A stretch of DNA of 64,000 nt, from positions 62,001 to 126,000 of the forward strand of contig CAZLZR010000004.1 of the NCBI GenBank assembly GCA_964564015.1, written 5' to 3'. Positions 49,778-58,812 of the stretch are shown piece by piece; within the stretch, counting starts at the first letter, position 1; each line of letters starts with the position of its first letter. This DNA is from Acetivibrio sp964564015 (lineage in GTDB: Bacteria; Bacillota; Clostridia; Acetivibrionales; Acetivibrionaceae). A program made the position numbers and the translations under genes. The notes beneath the pieces were generated by a model, which was not told the DNA's origin, did no database searches, and was given only the letters and a program-made list of their open reading frames with translations.

Positions 49778-50650
49778 ATGACGAAAAAAAGGTTCACGGT
49801 TTTAGGTGGCGATTTGAGGAGCATAAAACTTGCAAACCTAATTGCAGCGGATGGCAACAAGGTTGACATATATGGTTTTAAGAATGCAGGTTTTGAATTA
49901 GGAATGGTGGAAAGTCCAAAATTGGAGCTTGCAATAAAAGAATCGGATGTAGTTATCGGCCCGTTGCCTTGTTCAAATGATAATGAATATCTAAATGCAC
50001 CATTTTGTCCGGATAAAATTGACATAAAGGATATATTTAAAACAATGACCAAGAATCAGCTGTTTATAGCTGGAAGAATCAGCGAAAAGATTTTACATGC
50101 TGCATCTGTATATAGTGTTTACTCAGTTGATTTGCTTGAACGTGAGGAAATGGCCGTATTAAATGCTATACCAACTGCCGAAGGAGCAATACAAATTGCT
50201 ATGGAGGAAATGCCTGTTACGCTTCATGACAGTAATGCAATGATTCTTGGGTTTGGCAGAATAGGAAAAATTCTTGCAAAGATGCTTTATGGATTGGGGT
50301 GTACTGTTTATGTGGAAGCTAGAAAATACTCCGATCTGGCATGGATAAAAGGTTATGGATATGAGCCTGTTCATTTAACAGAAATAGGACAAAAACTCGA
50401 TAGTATGGATGTTGTATTCAATACAATACCTCATGTGGTTCTTGATGGAAATATGCTTGGAAAAGTCAAAAAAGACAGTCTCATTATTGACCTTGCATCA
50501 AAACCTGGAGGAGTGGATTTTGAAAAAGCTAAAGAACAGGGAGTTAAAACAATTTGGGCGCTTTCACTTCCTGGAAAAGTGGCTCCTGTTACAGCAGCAG
50601 AATTTATTAAAGATACGGTTTACAATATAATTAATGAGTTGGGGGTATAG
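49778..50650 (+). CDS. dpaA: Dipicolinate synthase subunit A
   Basis: This 290-residue NAD(P)-binding subunit (SpoVFA) makes the spore dipicolinic acid from dihydroxy-tetrahydrodipicolinate. The first domain has VLGGDLRSIKLANLIAADG, and the Rossmann domain (about 145-260) has AMILGFGRIGKILAKMLYGLG. DLASKPGGVDFEKA near the end is a family stretch. AAGGGAGG precedes ATG. It ends 3 bases before dpaB. Expression is expected in the mother cell late in sporulation. Confidence 0.96.
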   Translation: MTKKRFTVLGGDLRSIKLANLIAADGNKVDIYGFKNAGFELGMVESPKLELAIKESDVVIGPLPCSNDNEYLNAPFCPDKIDIKDIFKTMTKNQLFIAGRISEKILHAASVYSVYSVDLLEREEMAVLNAIPTAEGAIQIAMEEMPVTLHDSNAMILGFGRIGKILAKMLYGLGCTVYVEARKYSDLAWIKGYGYEPVHLTEIGQKLDSMDVVFNTIPHVVLDGNMLGKVKKDSLIIDLASKPGGVDFEKAKEQGVKTIWALSLPGKVAPVTAAEFIKDTVYNIINELGV

Positions 50651-50653
50651 AGA

Positions 50654-51238
50654 ATGCAACTGGATGGAATAAAAATCGGTTTTGCACTTACGGGTTCTTT
50701 CTGCACGATTGGCAAAGTGATTCCTGAAGTTGAAAAACTAGTAGGCACCGGGGCTAAGGTATTACCTATAATTTCAGGTTCTGTTGATAAATTTGATACA
50801 AGATTTGGTACGGCAAAAGACATAAGAATAAAGCTGGAAGGAATTACAGGAGAAAAGGTAATTGATTCAATTATTGATGCTGAACCGTTCGGTCCTAAAG
50901 CTTTGGTTGATTTGATTGTTGTTGCTCCCTGTACCGGAAACACAATAGCCAAAATAGCTAACGGCATAACTGACACTGCTGTAACAATGGCCTGCAAGGC
51001 GCACATGAGGAATCAAAAACCAGTAGTAATTGCAGTTTCAACAAATGATGGGTTGGGTGCAAATGCAAAGAATATCGGTTTACTCCTTAATATGAAAAAC
51101 ATATATCTTGTTCCTTTTGGTCAGGATGGACCGGATAGTAAGCCAAACTCCATTGTTGCAGATACAACATTTATAATACCTACAATAGAATATGCACTAA
51201 AGGGAAAACAGATCCAACCTCTACTTATAAAATACTGA
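50654..51238 (+). CDS. dpaB: Dipicolinate synthase subunit B
   Basis: This 194-residue flavoprotein-like subunit (SpoVFB) has IGFALTGSFCTIGKV at the N-terminus, LIVVAPCTGNTIAKIANGITDTAV (flavoprotein motif) and AISTNDGLGANAKNIGLL-like NDGLG near 137. It works with DpaA. Its start is 3 bases after dpaA, with GGGGG upstream, so the two are a single unit. Confidence 0.96.
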   Translation: MQLDGIKIGFALTGSFCTIGKVIPEVEKLVGTGAKVLPIISGSVDKFDTRFGTAKDIRIKLEGITGEKVIDSIIDAEPFGPKALVDLIVVAPCTGNTIAKIANGITDTAVTMACKAHMRNQKPVVIAVSTNDGLGANAKNIGLLLNMKNIYLVPFGQDGPDSKPNSIVADTTFIIPTIEYALKGKQIQPLLIKY

Positions 51239-51253
51239 TAGTCAATACATTTT

Positions 51254-51290
51254 GCTAAAGGAGTGACAAAAGCTCACTTCTTTTTTTACG
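51254..51290 (+). terminator. Terminator after dpaB
   Basis: AGGAGTGA pairs with TCACTTCTT around a short loop and runs into TTTTTTTA. The following 51291-51771 is AT-rich and carries no gene I can support; it should contain the pilus operon promoter. Confidence 0.8.
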
Positions 51291-51771
51291 TTCCGCTGCG
51301 CCACACTGCTTGTCAATGCGCTTGCTTAAAGGCTTCAAGTTTACGTTTCGGAAAATTTGCAGAGTGTAAGTTTAAGAATCGGCGCAAGTAAAATATTCCA
51401 TAAAGAGAGTTAAAGTACAAATTCAGTAAAAATAGGTTTATAATGAAATTATAAAAAAATTAACTAAAAATTAATGAAAAGTTCATAAAATAATCATAAA
51501 TAGTTAATTAGGTGCTTGAGAATAGCAAAAAAAAGTGCTAAAATAAGTATTAGTACATAATAGATTGAATTTTGGATTACTATTTTAAGCAATCAGGCAA
51601 TTAATTATTAAAAAATTATTTATGTATATATTTAAAAGAATATTTTTTACTTCACAAAGAATAAACTTTAGTATAGAATTGTATTAAGAGGTTTGAAAGA
51701 ATTCTTTGTAGTATCATAAAAGTGTAATCGCGTTAAGTAATATATAATTAAATATTATTTGGGGGTTCAAA

Positions 51772-54150
51772 ATGGTAGGATTAGATACTAGAGGAATTGA
51801 TGAGATACTTTTGGAAATGGGTGTTTTGAAAATTACAGATCTTAAGAGGGCCTGGGACATCCAGCGTGAAAGTAAAGGGAATATTGAGGATGTTCTTATT
51901 GAGCTCGGTCTTGTGGCTCCGATAGATGTCATGATGGCAAGAGCTACAAAAATGGGCATATCTTTTGTAGATTTATCAAATTATGAATTCAAAGATTTAA
52001 GTGTTCCAAATCTTATAACAAAAAATATAGCACATAGATACAAAGTAATACCTGTTGAGAAGGATGGCAGTATATTAACGATTGCAATGAAAGATCCGAC
52101 AGACATATTTTCTATTGATGATATACGTCTTGCAACGGGTCTTGAAATTAAGCCTGTTCTTGCAGATGTTAAAGAAATTGACAGGCTTATTGTCAAGTTT
52201 TATGGAGAGGATATAAAAGCAAAAGATACTGTGACTCACGGTTCTACACCGGATATCAAGACAGTTGATCCTATTAAAGAAAAAGAGGAAATGCTTCTTG
52301 ACAAAGGTACCTATAATTCTATAAAGCAAGATGTTGAACTTCCTGATTTAGGTATGAATAATATCCCTACCATTTCTCAGTCAAATGATTTTAACAGTGG
52401 TAATAATTTTAATGAAAATGGTCTATTCAAAGATAAAATCGGTAATTTGCTGGTTCGTTCCGGAGTTATTACTCAGGAACAGTTAGATCGTGCTTTATCA
52501 CTTCAGACTAAACAAGGTGGACTTATTGGGAAAATTCTTGTTAAAGAAGGTTTTATTAATACAAAATCTCTATACGAGTTTTTGGAAAAACAAATGGGAG
52601 TGCAGTTTGTTGACCTTGATTCTATAGAATTTGATGACGATGCTATAAGGATGGTAACGCCCAACATAGCAAGGATGCACATGTTGATTCCGTTCAGTAA
52701 GTCAGAAACAACTCTTAAAGTTGCGATGAGTGATCCTATGAATATCTTTTCGATAGATGATCTCAGACTTACCACCGGACTTGAAATTATTCCATGCCTT
52801 GCAGAAGAGGATTTGATTAATAAGTATCTTGATATTTATTTTGACAAATCAAATAAGAAAGCTGCACCCGAACCGGAAAAGAAAATTGCAGAATTAGATG
52901 AAGAAATAAAGAAGGTTAATGAGAAGATAGCGGTAGAAATTAAAGAGACCGAAGAAGAAGAAGAAATTGTTGATGTGTCTGATCTTGAAAATGCTCCGAT
53001 AGTAAAAATGGTTAATATAATATTTCAAAAAGCTATTGCGAGCAGAGCGAGTGATATCCATATCGAACCTCAGGAAGATAACGTTCTGGTTCGATATAGA
53101 ATTGACGGTCAGCTTGTGGAAATTATGCGCCATGATATTAAGATTATGCCTTCAATGTCTGCTAGAATAAAAATAATAAGTGGTTTGAATATAGCTGAAA
53201 AAAGAGTCCCACAGGACGGCAGAATAGCCCTTACGGTTGATGGAAAGAATTATGATCTGCGTGTATCTGTCTTGCCTACAATGTTTGGTGAAAAGATTGT
53301 AATGAGAATAGCAGACAAAGACGGTTTTAATGTTACGAAGGATAAGTTGGGATTTTTTGAAGATGATATGGTTAAGTTCGATAACATAATTTCTAATCCA
53401 CATGGAATTATTCTTGTTACCGGGCCAACCGGAAGTGGTAAATCAACTACTTTGTACACTGCGCTAAAAGAATTGTGCAAACCTAATGTAAATATACTTA
53501 CAGTTGAGGATCCTGTGGAAAATACTATAAAAGGAATAAACCAGGTTCAAGTTAATGTTAAGGCAGGGATGACATTTGCTGCAGCATTGAGATCTTTCCT
53601 AAGACAAGATCCTGATATTATAATGGTAGGAGAAATACGTGATGGTGAGACAGCAGAAATTGCAACAAGATCAGCTATTACAGGTCACCTTGTATTTAGT
53701 ACTCTACACACCAATGATGCTGCAAGTTCTATTACCAGAATGATTGATATGGGTATTGAGCCGTTTTTGATGTCATCTTCTGTTGTTGGAGTTTTGGCTC
53801 AGAGATTAGTACGTAGATTATGTCCGAAATGTAAAGAAGTTGCTGAAATCGACGCATATACCAGAGATGTTTTAGAAATTGCAGATGATGAAGAGGTTAC
53901 AATATATAAAGCAAAGGGATGTCCTGAGTGCAATAATATTGGATATAAGGGCAGAATAGCTGTTTATGAAATAATGGAAGTTAACAGGCAGATCAGAGAA
54001 TTAATTGCAAAAAATGAGAATTCTGATGTCATTAAGGATATGGCTATTAAGAATGGTATGAAAACTTTGCGTATGAATAGTGCGAGATTAGTAAAAAATG
54101 GTGTTACAACGGTAGATGAAATGTTAAAAATAGCATTTTCAAAAGATTAA
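51772..54150 (+). CDS. pilB: Type IV pilus assembly ATPase with two MshEN domains
   Basis: This 792-residue PilB/GspE extension ATPase drives pilin polymerisation. Two consecutive N-terminal MshEN-type domains are visible (about 5-145 and 220-350), each ending with the same IFSIDDIRLATGLEI or IFSIDDLRLTTGLEI stretch; such domains can bind cyclic di-GMP. The second is followed by an acidic coiled linker (about 360-405). The ATPase core has Walker A GPTGSGKSTT near 550, the Asp box, Walker B DPDIIMVGEIRDGE and a four-Cys zinc site (LCPKCKEV ... CPECNNIG). GGGGG precedes ATG. It heads the pilus operon. Confidence 0.95.
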   Translation: MVGLDTRGIDEILLEMGVLKITDLKRAWDIQRESKGNIEDVLIELGLVAPIDVMMARATKMGISFVDLSNYEFKDLSVPNLITKNIAHRYKVIPVEKDGSILTIAMKDPTDIFSIDDIRLATGLEIKPVLADVKEIDRLIVKFYGEDIKAKDTVTHGSTPDIKTVDPIKEKEEMLLDKGTYNSIKQDVELPDLGMNNIPTISQSNDFNSGNNFNENGLFKDKIGNLLVRSGVITQEQLDRALSLQTKQGGLIGKILVKEGFINTKSLYEFLEKQMGVQFVDLDSIEFDDDAIRMVTPNIARMHMLIPFSKSETTLKVAMSDPMNIFSIDDLRLTTGLEIIPCLAEEDLINKYLDIYFDKSNKKAAPEPEKKIAELDEEIKKVNEKIAVEIKETEEEEEIVDVSDLENAPIVKMVNIIFQKAIASRASDIHIEPQEDNVLVRYRIDGQLVEIMRHDIKIMPSMSARIKIISGLNIAEKRVPQDGRIALTVDGKNYDLRVSVLPTMFGEKIVMRIADKDGFNVTKDKLGFFEDDMVKFDNIISNPHGIILVTGPTGSGKSTTLYTALKELCKPNVNILTVEDPVENTIKGINQVQVNVKAGMTFAAALRSFLRQDPDIIMVGEIRDGETAEIATRSAITGHLVFSTLHTNDAASSITRMIDMGIEPFLMSSSVVGVLAQRLVRRLCPKCKEVAEIDAYTRDVLEIADDEEVTIYKAKGCPECNNIGYKGRIAVYEIMEVNRQIRELIAKNENSDVIKDMAIKNGMKTLRMNSARLVKNGVTTVDEMLKIAFSKD

Positions 54151-54164
54151 ATGGAGGATATAAT

Positions 54165-55220
54165 ATGGATCTTAATTCGTTTCTTACCAAAGCGGCAAAT
54201 AGTGGAGCGTCAGATCTTCATATCTGCGCAGGTGTTCCACCTGTAATCAGGTTAAATGGTGATTTGATAAACCTTGATGAACCAATCCTTACACCGCATG
54301 ATTGTGTGGAATTAGCAAAACAATGCCTGAACAGCAGATTGTATGAGTATTTTCTTGATATGGGCGAAGTGGATTCATCATATGCCATCCCGGGAGTAGC
54401 ACGTTTCAGGGTAAACGTATTTAAGCAGAGAGGAACTTGTGCTATAGCATTCAGAACAATTCCTCAGGAAGTTCCCAAAATAGAGGATTTAGGTCTTCCG
54501 GGTCTTGTATATGACCTTTCTTTGAAGCAGAGGGGTCTCATACTTATAACAGGACCAACGGGTCATGGAAAGTCTACGACACTAGCTGCTATGTTAAATT
54601 ACATAAACAGCAAGAAGAAATGTCATATTGTGACAATTGAGGATCCTATAGAGTTCCTTCATAGGCATAATAAAAGTGTTATCAATCAAAGAGAAATTGG
54701 TGCCGACACAAAAAACTATGCTAATTCTTTAAGAGCGGTACTGAGAGAAGACCCTGATGTTATACTGATAGGAGAGATGCGTGACCAGGAAACTATTTCA
54801 ACAGCTCTGACTGCTGCAGAAACAGGACATCTTGTGTTGTCTACGCTCCATACTATAGGATCTGCAAAGACCATTGACAGAATTATAGACGTGTTTCCGC
54901 CATATCAGCAGGCTCAAGTAAGAACTCAGCTTTCAACTGTTCTTCAGGGCATTATATCCCAACAGTTGATAAGGCGTGCTGACGACAAAGGACGTGTGCT
55001 TGCCACAGAGACTATGGTGTGGACACCTGCTATTGCAAACCTTATTCGTGAAAGCCGTACGCATCAGATTAATACATGTATCCAGACAGGATCGCAATTT
55101 GGAATGTATACCATGGACACATGTCTTGCAGATCTTTATAAGCAGGAACTTATTGACTATGAAAGCGCATGCCAGTACTCGGTTGATATGGATAATTTAA
55201 GAAAAATAATATCAATGTGA
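54165..55220 (+). CDS. pilT: Type IV pilus retraction ATPase
   Basis: This 351-residue PilT hexameric ATPase powers pilus retraction. The N-terminal part has SGASDLHICAGVPPVIRLNG. Walker A GPTGHGKSTT is near 128, Walker B DPDVILIGEMRDQET near 195, and the AIRNLIRE-type motif appears as AIANLIRESRTHQI near 290, which is typical of PilT and separates it from PilB. TGGAGGA precedes ATG, 14 bases after pilB. Its presence implies twitching or DNA-uptake-capable pili. Confidence 0.95.
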   Translation: MDLNSFLTKAANSGASDLHICAGVPPVIRLNGDLINLDEPILTPHDCVELAKQCLNSRLYEYFLDMGEVDSSYAIPGVARFRVNVFKQRGTCAIAFRTIPQEVPKIEDLGLPGLVYDLSLKQRGLILITGPTGHGKSTTLAAMLNYINSKKKCHIVTIEDPIEFLHRHNKSVINQREIGADTKNYANSLRAVLREDPDVILIGEMRDQETISTALTAAETGHLVLSTLHTIGSAKTIDRIIDVFPPYQQAQVRTQLSTVLQGIISQQLIRRADDKGRVLATETMVWTPAIANLIRESRTHQINTCIQTGSQFGMYTMDTCLADLYKQELIDYESACQYSVDMDNLRKIISM

Positions 55221-55654
55221 AAAAAGTACTAGTATTTTTCTATAATATGTTGTAAAATATAATTATTAAAGATATATTTGGATTAGGGTTTTAGATATTA
55301 ATAAAGATGTTATAGAGATATTTGTTATTATTTTTCTTGGAGTGTATATTATTTGGGAGGTTGGGAACAGTATGTCATGTCTTATACTTTCATTTGTAGT
55401 ATTTATGTTTTTTGTACATATCAACCTCAATAATTTCCTTCCAGGAATGCAAAAATCTATAATGCATATTATAAATTAAAATTCGTTGCATTTCGAGAAT
55501 TTTATTCATAGTTAAAGATTAATAATTCTTTACAGCATACTTGATTATAAAACACAGTTTTATGTTGGTTTTGCTTGTTCTACAATATTGTAATTCATAT
55601 TTTTGACATAAATGGTATAAATAAAATGCAGTTGATTATTTGGGGGTTGGAAAA
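55221..55654. other. Spacer between pilT and pilC
   Basis: An AT-rich stretch of about 430 bases. It holds one possible small gene (55372-55479) and otherwise nothing I can name. GGGGGTTGG near 55643 is the pilC ribosome site. A promoter inside this gap is likely because the operon spacing is otherwise tight. Confidence 0.4.
55372..55479 (+). CDS. Possible 35-residue membrane peptide
   Basis: A small frame opens with ATG 55372 after TGGGAGG (spacing about 11). It encodes a mostly hydrophobic stretch (CLILSFVVFMFFVHINL) followed by a short amphipathic tail. No homologue is known to me. The ribosome site makes it plausible, but the base composition of the region makes chance frames common. Confidence 0.35.
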   Translation: MSCLILSFVVFMFFVHINLNNFLPGMQKSIMHIIN

Positions 55655-56866
55655 ATGCCGCTATACAGCTATAAGGTTAAAACTGAAGCAGGTAAGATGT
55701 ATTCAGGTGAAACTAAAATTGATAGCGTAGAAGAGTTGAAAAGGCTGCTTGAGGATAAAGGCTATACTCCTGTAGAAATAGTGGAGAAAAATGCTTTTAC
55801 TGATATCAGTCAGATCAGTTTATTCAAACAGAGAGTTAAAACACGGGATTTAGCAATATTTTGCAGACAGTTTGCAATAGTACTTCAGGCTGGTGTGCCT
55901 ATAGCAAGTGCTCTAGATGTTTTGAAACAGCAAACGATTAATAAGACACTGAGGGAATGTGTTAGTGATATATACGATAACATTCAAAAAGGTATTTCTT
56001 TATCTAATGCTATGAAAAGACACAATATTTTTCCTGAGCTTATGATTTGCATGGTTGAGGCAGGAGAAATAAGTGGTCAGCTTGATTTGGTATTTGAAAG
56101 GCTGGCAACAAATTTTGAGAATACGTTTAGAATGCAAAACAAGATTGATAAATCACTTACATATCCAAAAATTGTATCGGTAATTGCTGTTGGAGTTATA
56201 TTATTATTGATGATTTTTGTCGTGCCAAGTTTTGCCGGCATTTTAGAAGATTTCAATACACCATTACCTATTTATACAAAGATTCTGATAGCAGTAAGTG
56301 ATTTCTTTAAAACTTTTTGGTGGGCAGTAATAGGTGGGATAATAGCCTTGGTTGCGTTTTTTACTTATTACTTAAAGACTTATGAAGGAAAGAAAATGAT
56401 TTCAACACTTGCAATTAAATTGCCAGTATTTAAAGGGGTTACCAAAAATATTGTTACTTCTAGGTTGACTCGAACATTGGGAACGCTGATGGCAAGTGGG
56501 GTACTTCTTATACAAGCTATGGAAGTTGTACAAAAAATTATTGGCAATGTTGTGATTAAAGAAAAGTTTGATGTAGTAATTGATGAAGTAAAAAAAGGTA
56601 AAGGATTGACGCAACCTCTTGCGAATATGAAATATTTTCCTGTACTTGCAATATCAATGATAAGGATAGGTGAAGAATCAGGAAGTTTAGATTTTACACT
56701 TGATAAAGCAGCCGATTTTTTTGATCAAGAGGTGGAAAAATCATTGGATGGCTTGACCGCACTTATTGAGCCTACTATGACCATTTTATTAGCTGTTGTA
56801 GTTGGATTTATAGTACTTAGTGTACTAATTCCAATGTTCACAATTTACCAGACCATGTCAGCTTAG
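55655..56866 (+). CDS. pilC: Type IV pilus inner-membrane platform protein
   Basis: This 403-residue PilC/GspF protein has two T2SSF domains (about 65-190 and 270-395). Characteristic stretches are FCRQFAIVLQAGVPIASALDVL, FPELMICMVEAGEISGQLD and FPVLAISMIRIGEESGSLD, with three hydrophobic segments (about 170, 215 and 375). I chose ATG 55655 after GGGGGTTGG, dropping five residues from an upstream TTG. It anchors the PilB and PilT ATPases. Confidence 0.94.
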   Translation: MPLYSYKVKTEAGKMYSGETKIDSVEELKRLLEDKGYTPVEIVEKNAFTDISQISLFKQRVKTRDLAIFCRQFAIVLQAGVPIASALDVLKQQTINKTLRECVSDIYDNIQKGISLSNAMKRHNIFPELMICMVEAGEISGQLDLVFERLATNFENTFRMQNKIDKSLTYPKIVSVIAVGVILLLMIFVVPSFAGILEDFNTPLPIYTKILIAVSDFFKTFWWAVIGGIIALVAFFTYYLKTYEGKKMISTLAIKLPVFKGVTKNIVTSRLTRTLGTLMASGVLLIQAMEVVQKIIGNVVIKEKFDVVIDEVKKGKGLTQPLANMKYFPVLAISMIRIGEESGSLDFTLDKAADFFDQEVEKSLDGLTALIEPTMTILLAVVVGFIVLSVLIPMFTIYQTMSA

Positions 56867-56992
56867 TAATTTTTGCTTATGAAATATCTTGTTCTAAAAA
56901 AGGTTGGGGGGGGATTTATAATTTAGCTTTTATGGAATAAGGTATTGGGTAGGCAGTTTATAAAAAAAAGAAAAATTATAGGAGGGTTAAGT

Positions 56993-57496
56993 ATGAAAAA
57001 AATGTTAAGAAACAAGAAAGGTTTTTCACTTATCGAACTTTTGATAGTAATAGCAATTATGGGTATTCTTGCTGTTATTGCATTCAGTATGTTCTCTGGT
57101 ATAGTTGCAAACAGCACAAAGAAAGCGGACCAAGAGCAAGCTAATAATATTCAGAAGGCTCTTATAGCTTACATGGTTGATACTGGTGACGAAGGTTTAA
57201 CATCCATGAAAGCTGATACAGATTGGAATGGTACTGGTGATGCTAATATAGCTACTGGTACTTCTACCTACATGGATATAATTTCTGCTCTTCAAGTTAA
57301 ACAAACAGTAGATGGTGATGTATATGAAGGTTATTTAAATCCAAAATCAGGTACTAAGCCTTCATCTTCAGATTTTGATGTTCAATGGTCGAAACACATA
57401 GGCTATCAAGTTAAGGTATATACATCAAGAGCTAGTGCAGAAGTTGTACCTGTAACTTCTGGTGGAGTCACAACTGTTACAATTACAGTAGAATAA
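56993..57496 (+). CDS. Major type IV pilin (PilA-like)
   Basis: This 167-residue prepilin has the class III signal MRNKKG-FSLIELLIVIAIMGILAVIAF: cleavage after Gly, methylated Phe+1 and Glu+5. The alpha1-N helix is followed by a globular domain rich in Gly, Thr and Ser with no Cys. I chose ATG 56993 after AGGAGGG; an upstream start at 56945 adds an unlikely leader. A strong terminator after the gene is typical for a highly expressed pilin with read-through to the downstream genes. Confidence 0.92.
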   Translation: MKKMLRNKKGFSLIELLIVIAIMGILAVIAFSMFSGIVANSTKKADQEQANNIQKALIAYMVDTGDEGLTSMKADTDWNGTGDANIATGTSTYMDIISALQVKQTVDGDVYEGYLNPKSGTKPSSSDFDVQWSKHIGYQVKVYTSRASAEVVPVTSGGVTTVTITVE

Positions 57497-57509
57497 TTTT
57501 ATTTTATTT

Positions 57510-57551
57510 TATTTCTCCCTGACCGATTTAATCGGTCAGGGAGATAAAAAG
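57510..57551 (+). terminator. Terminator after the major pilin
   Basis: A 14-bp perfect stem (TCTCCCTGACCGATT with its complement) is flanked by T-rich and A-rich ends, so it may work in both directions. It should limit expression of the minor pilins downstream. Confidence 0.82.
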
Positions 57552-57561
57552 GTGAGTAGAT

Positions 57562-58224
57562 ATGATGAAGGGAAACAGAAAGGGTTTTACGCTAGTAGAA
57601 ATGCTTATAACAGTTGCTTTGATTGGAATTCTATCTCCGCTACTTTTTTCTATATTTGTTTTTGGTATTCAGGACTATACAAGTACAAACAAATATATTG
57701 GTCAACAAAACAAAGTAAATGAAGCGATAAGGCTTATTCGACAAGACTACGAAGAATGCAAGGAAGTAGTAGTTGGTATGACTAGTGTAGCTGATGGTGC
57801 AAAGGTTATATGGGTAAAATTTGAATTTCCAGAGAGCTATGCTACGCCTGCTCCGAGTGCTACTCCAATTCCAAAACCTAAAAACAAAGTCTGGTCGTTT
57901 TTTAAAGATGAGGGTACGTTGTCGTTGTATGTGGGCAACGATGATCCTGTGACTCAGTTTGATAGTATGGCATTTAGCCCGATGGTAAAGGGGCTAAAAA
58001 CATTACCCACAGACCCTACAGACTTCGCATACAGTAAGTTTGAATTTAATAGTGATACTCTAAAGTTATATGTTAAACCTATAGCTGATAATGAACAGTA
58101 TAGGGGAAGGAATATTAAAGAGCAAATAATTACAGAATTTTCTGTTCGAAATAAATACAAAAAAAATCAATTAGTTTCGCCATTACCGACTGCTACATCG
58201 GTGCCTACACCTGTAGCACCATAA
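57562..58224 (+). CDS. Minor pilin / prepilin-like protein
   Basis: This 220-residue protein has the prepilin signal NRKG-FTLVEMLITVALIGILSPLLF (cleavage after Gly, Phe+1, Glu+5). The globular part has a proline- and threonine-rich linker (TPAPSATPIPKP, about 92-103) and a similar tail (PTATSVPTPVAP). It resembles GspJ/PilW-like minor pilins by position and length. Start ATG 57562 or 57565. It is probably part of the initiation complex at the pilus tip. Confidence 0.82.
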   Translation: MMKGNRKGFTLVEMLITVALIGILSPLLFSIFVFGIQDYTSTNKYIGQQNKVNEAIRLIRQDYEECKEVVVGMTSVADGAKVIWVKFEFPESYATPAPSATPIPKPKNKVWSFFKDEGTLSLYVGNDDPVTQFDSMAFSPMVKGLKTLPTDPTDFAYSKFEFNSDTLKLYVKPIADNEQYRGRNIKEQIITEFSVRNKYKKNQLVSPLPTATSVPTPVAP

Positions 58225-58243
58225 ACATGAGGGGGAGTTTTCG

Positions 58244-58810
58244 ATGAAAGATATTAATCTATTGCCGGAAGAAATAAAGTCTACTACGAACTATACACCT
58301 GGGAATACAAAATCAGGTTCACCTGTCAAGGCTATAATTACTGGTGTCTTTGTTCTTGTAGTAATTGGTGCAACTTTATTGGCACCTAAATTCTATATTA
58401 CTTCGTTACAGTCTAGTCTCGATACAATAAATAAAGAAATTGAAAGTGCGAAATATGATCCTGTAAGAGAAGTAAATGCAGCTTTAGATGAGGTAAATGG
58501 CCTTATTAGTTCTAAAGGTGACATAATGAATACTATCGATAGTGTGTCGTATCCTGTAAATGAAGTGCTCATATCTTTAAATAGTGTAATTCCGCAAGGT
58601 TGTCAAATTACACAGTTGAGCTATAATTCTAATAAGATTAACATTGGTGGTATTGCCAGTGACAGAATGGTTGTTGCTGACTTTTTAGGAAGATTGCAAA
58701 GATTAGAATTCCTTTCAGCAGTTGGCAATGTATCGATTGACAAAGCTAATGTTTTTAATTTGTCGATTGAAGTAGGAGCCAAGAATGCTGATGGAAAGGC
58801 TGGTGAATAG
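58244..58810 (+). CDS. pilN: PilN-like pilus assembly protein
   Basis: This 188-residue protein starts with MKDINLLPEEIK, the conserved PilN N-terminal motif that contacts PilM. One membrane segment follows (about 29-50), then a coiled region and a ferredoxin-like C-domain. GAGGGGGAG precedes ATG. I find no PilM gene beside it in the window, which is unusual. Confidence 0.85.
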   Translation: MKDINLLPEEIKSTTNYTPGNTKSGSPVKAIITGVFVLVVIGATLLAPKFYITSLQSSLDTINKEIESAKYDPVREVNAALDEVNGLISSKGDIMNTIDSVSYPVNEVLISLNSVIPQGCQITQLSYNSNKINIGGIASDRMVVADFLGRLQRLEFLSAVGNVSIDKANVFNLSIEVGAKNADGKAGE

Positions 58811-58812
58811 TT

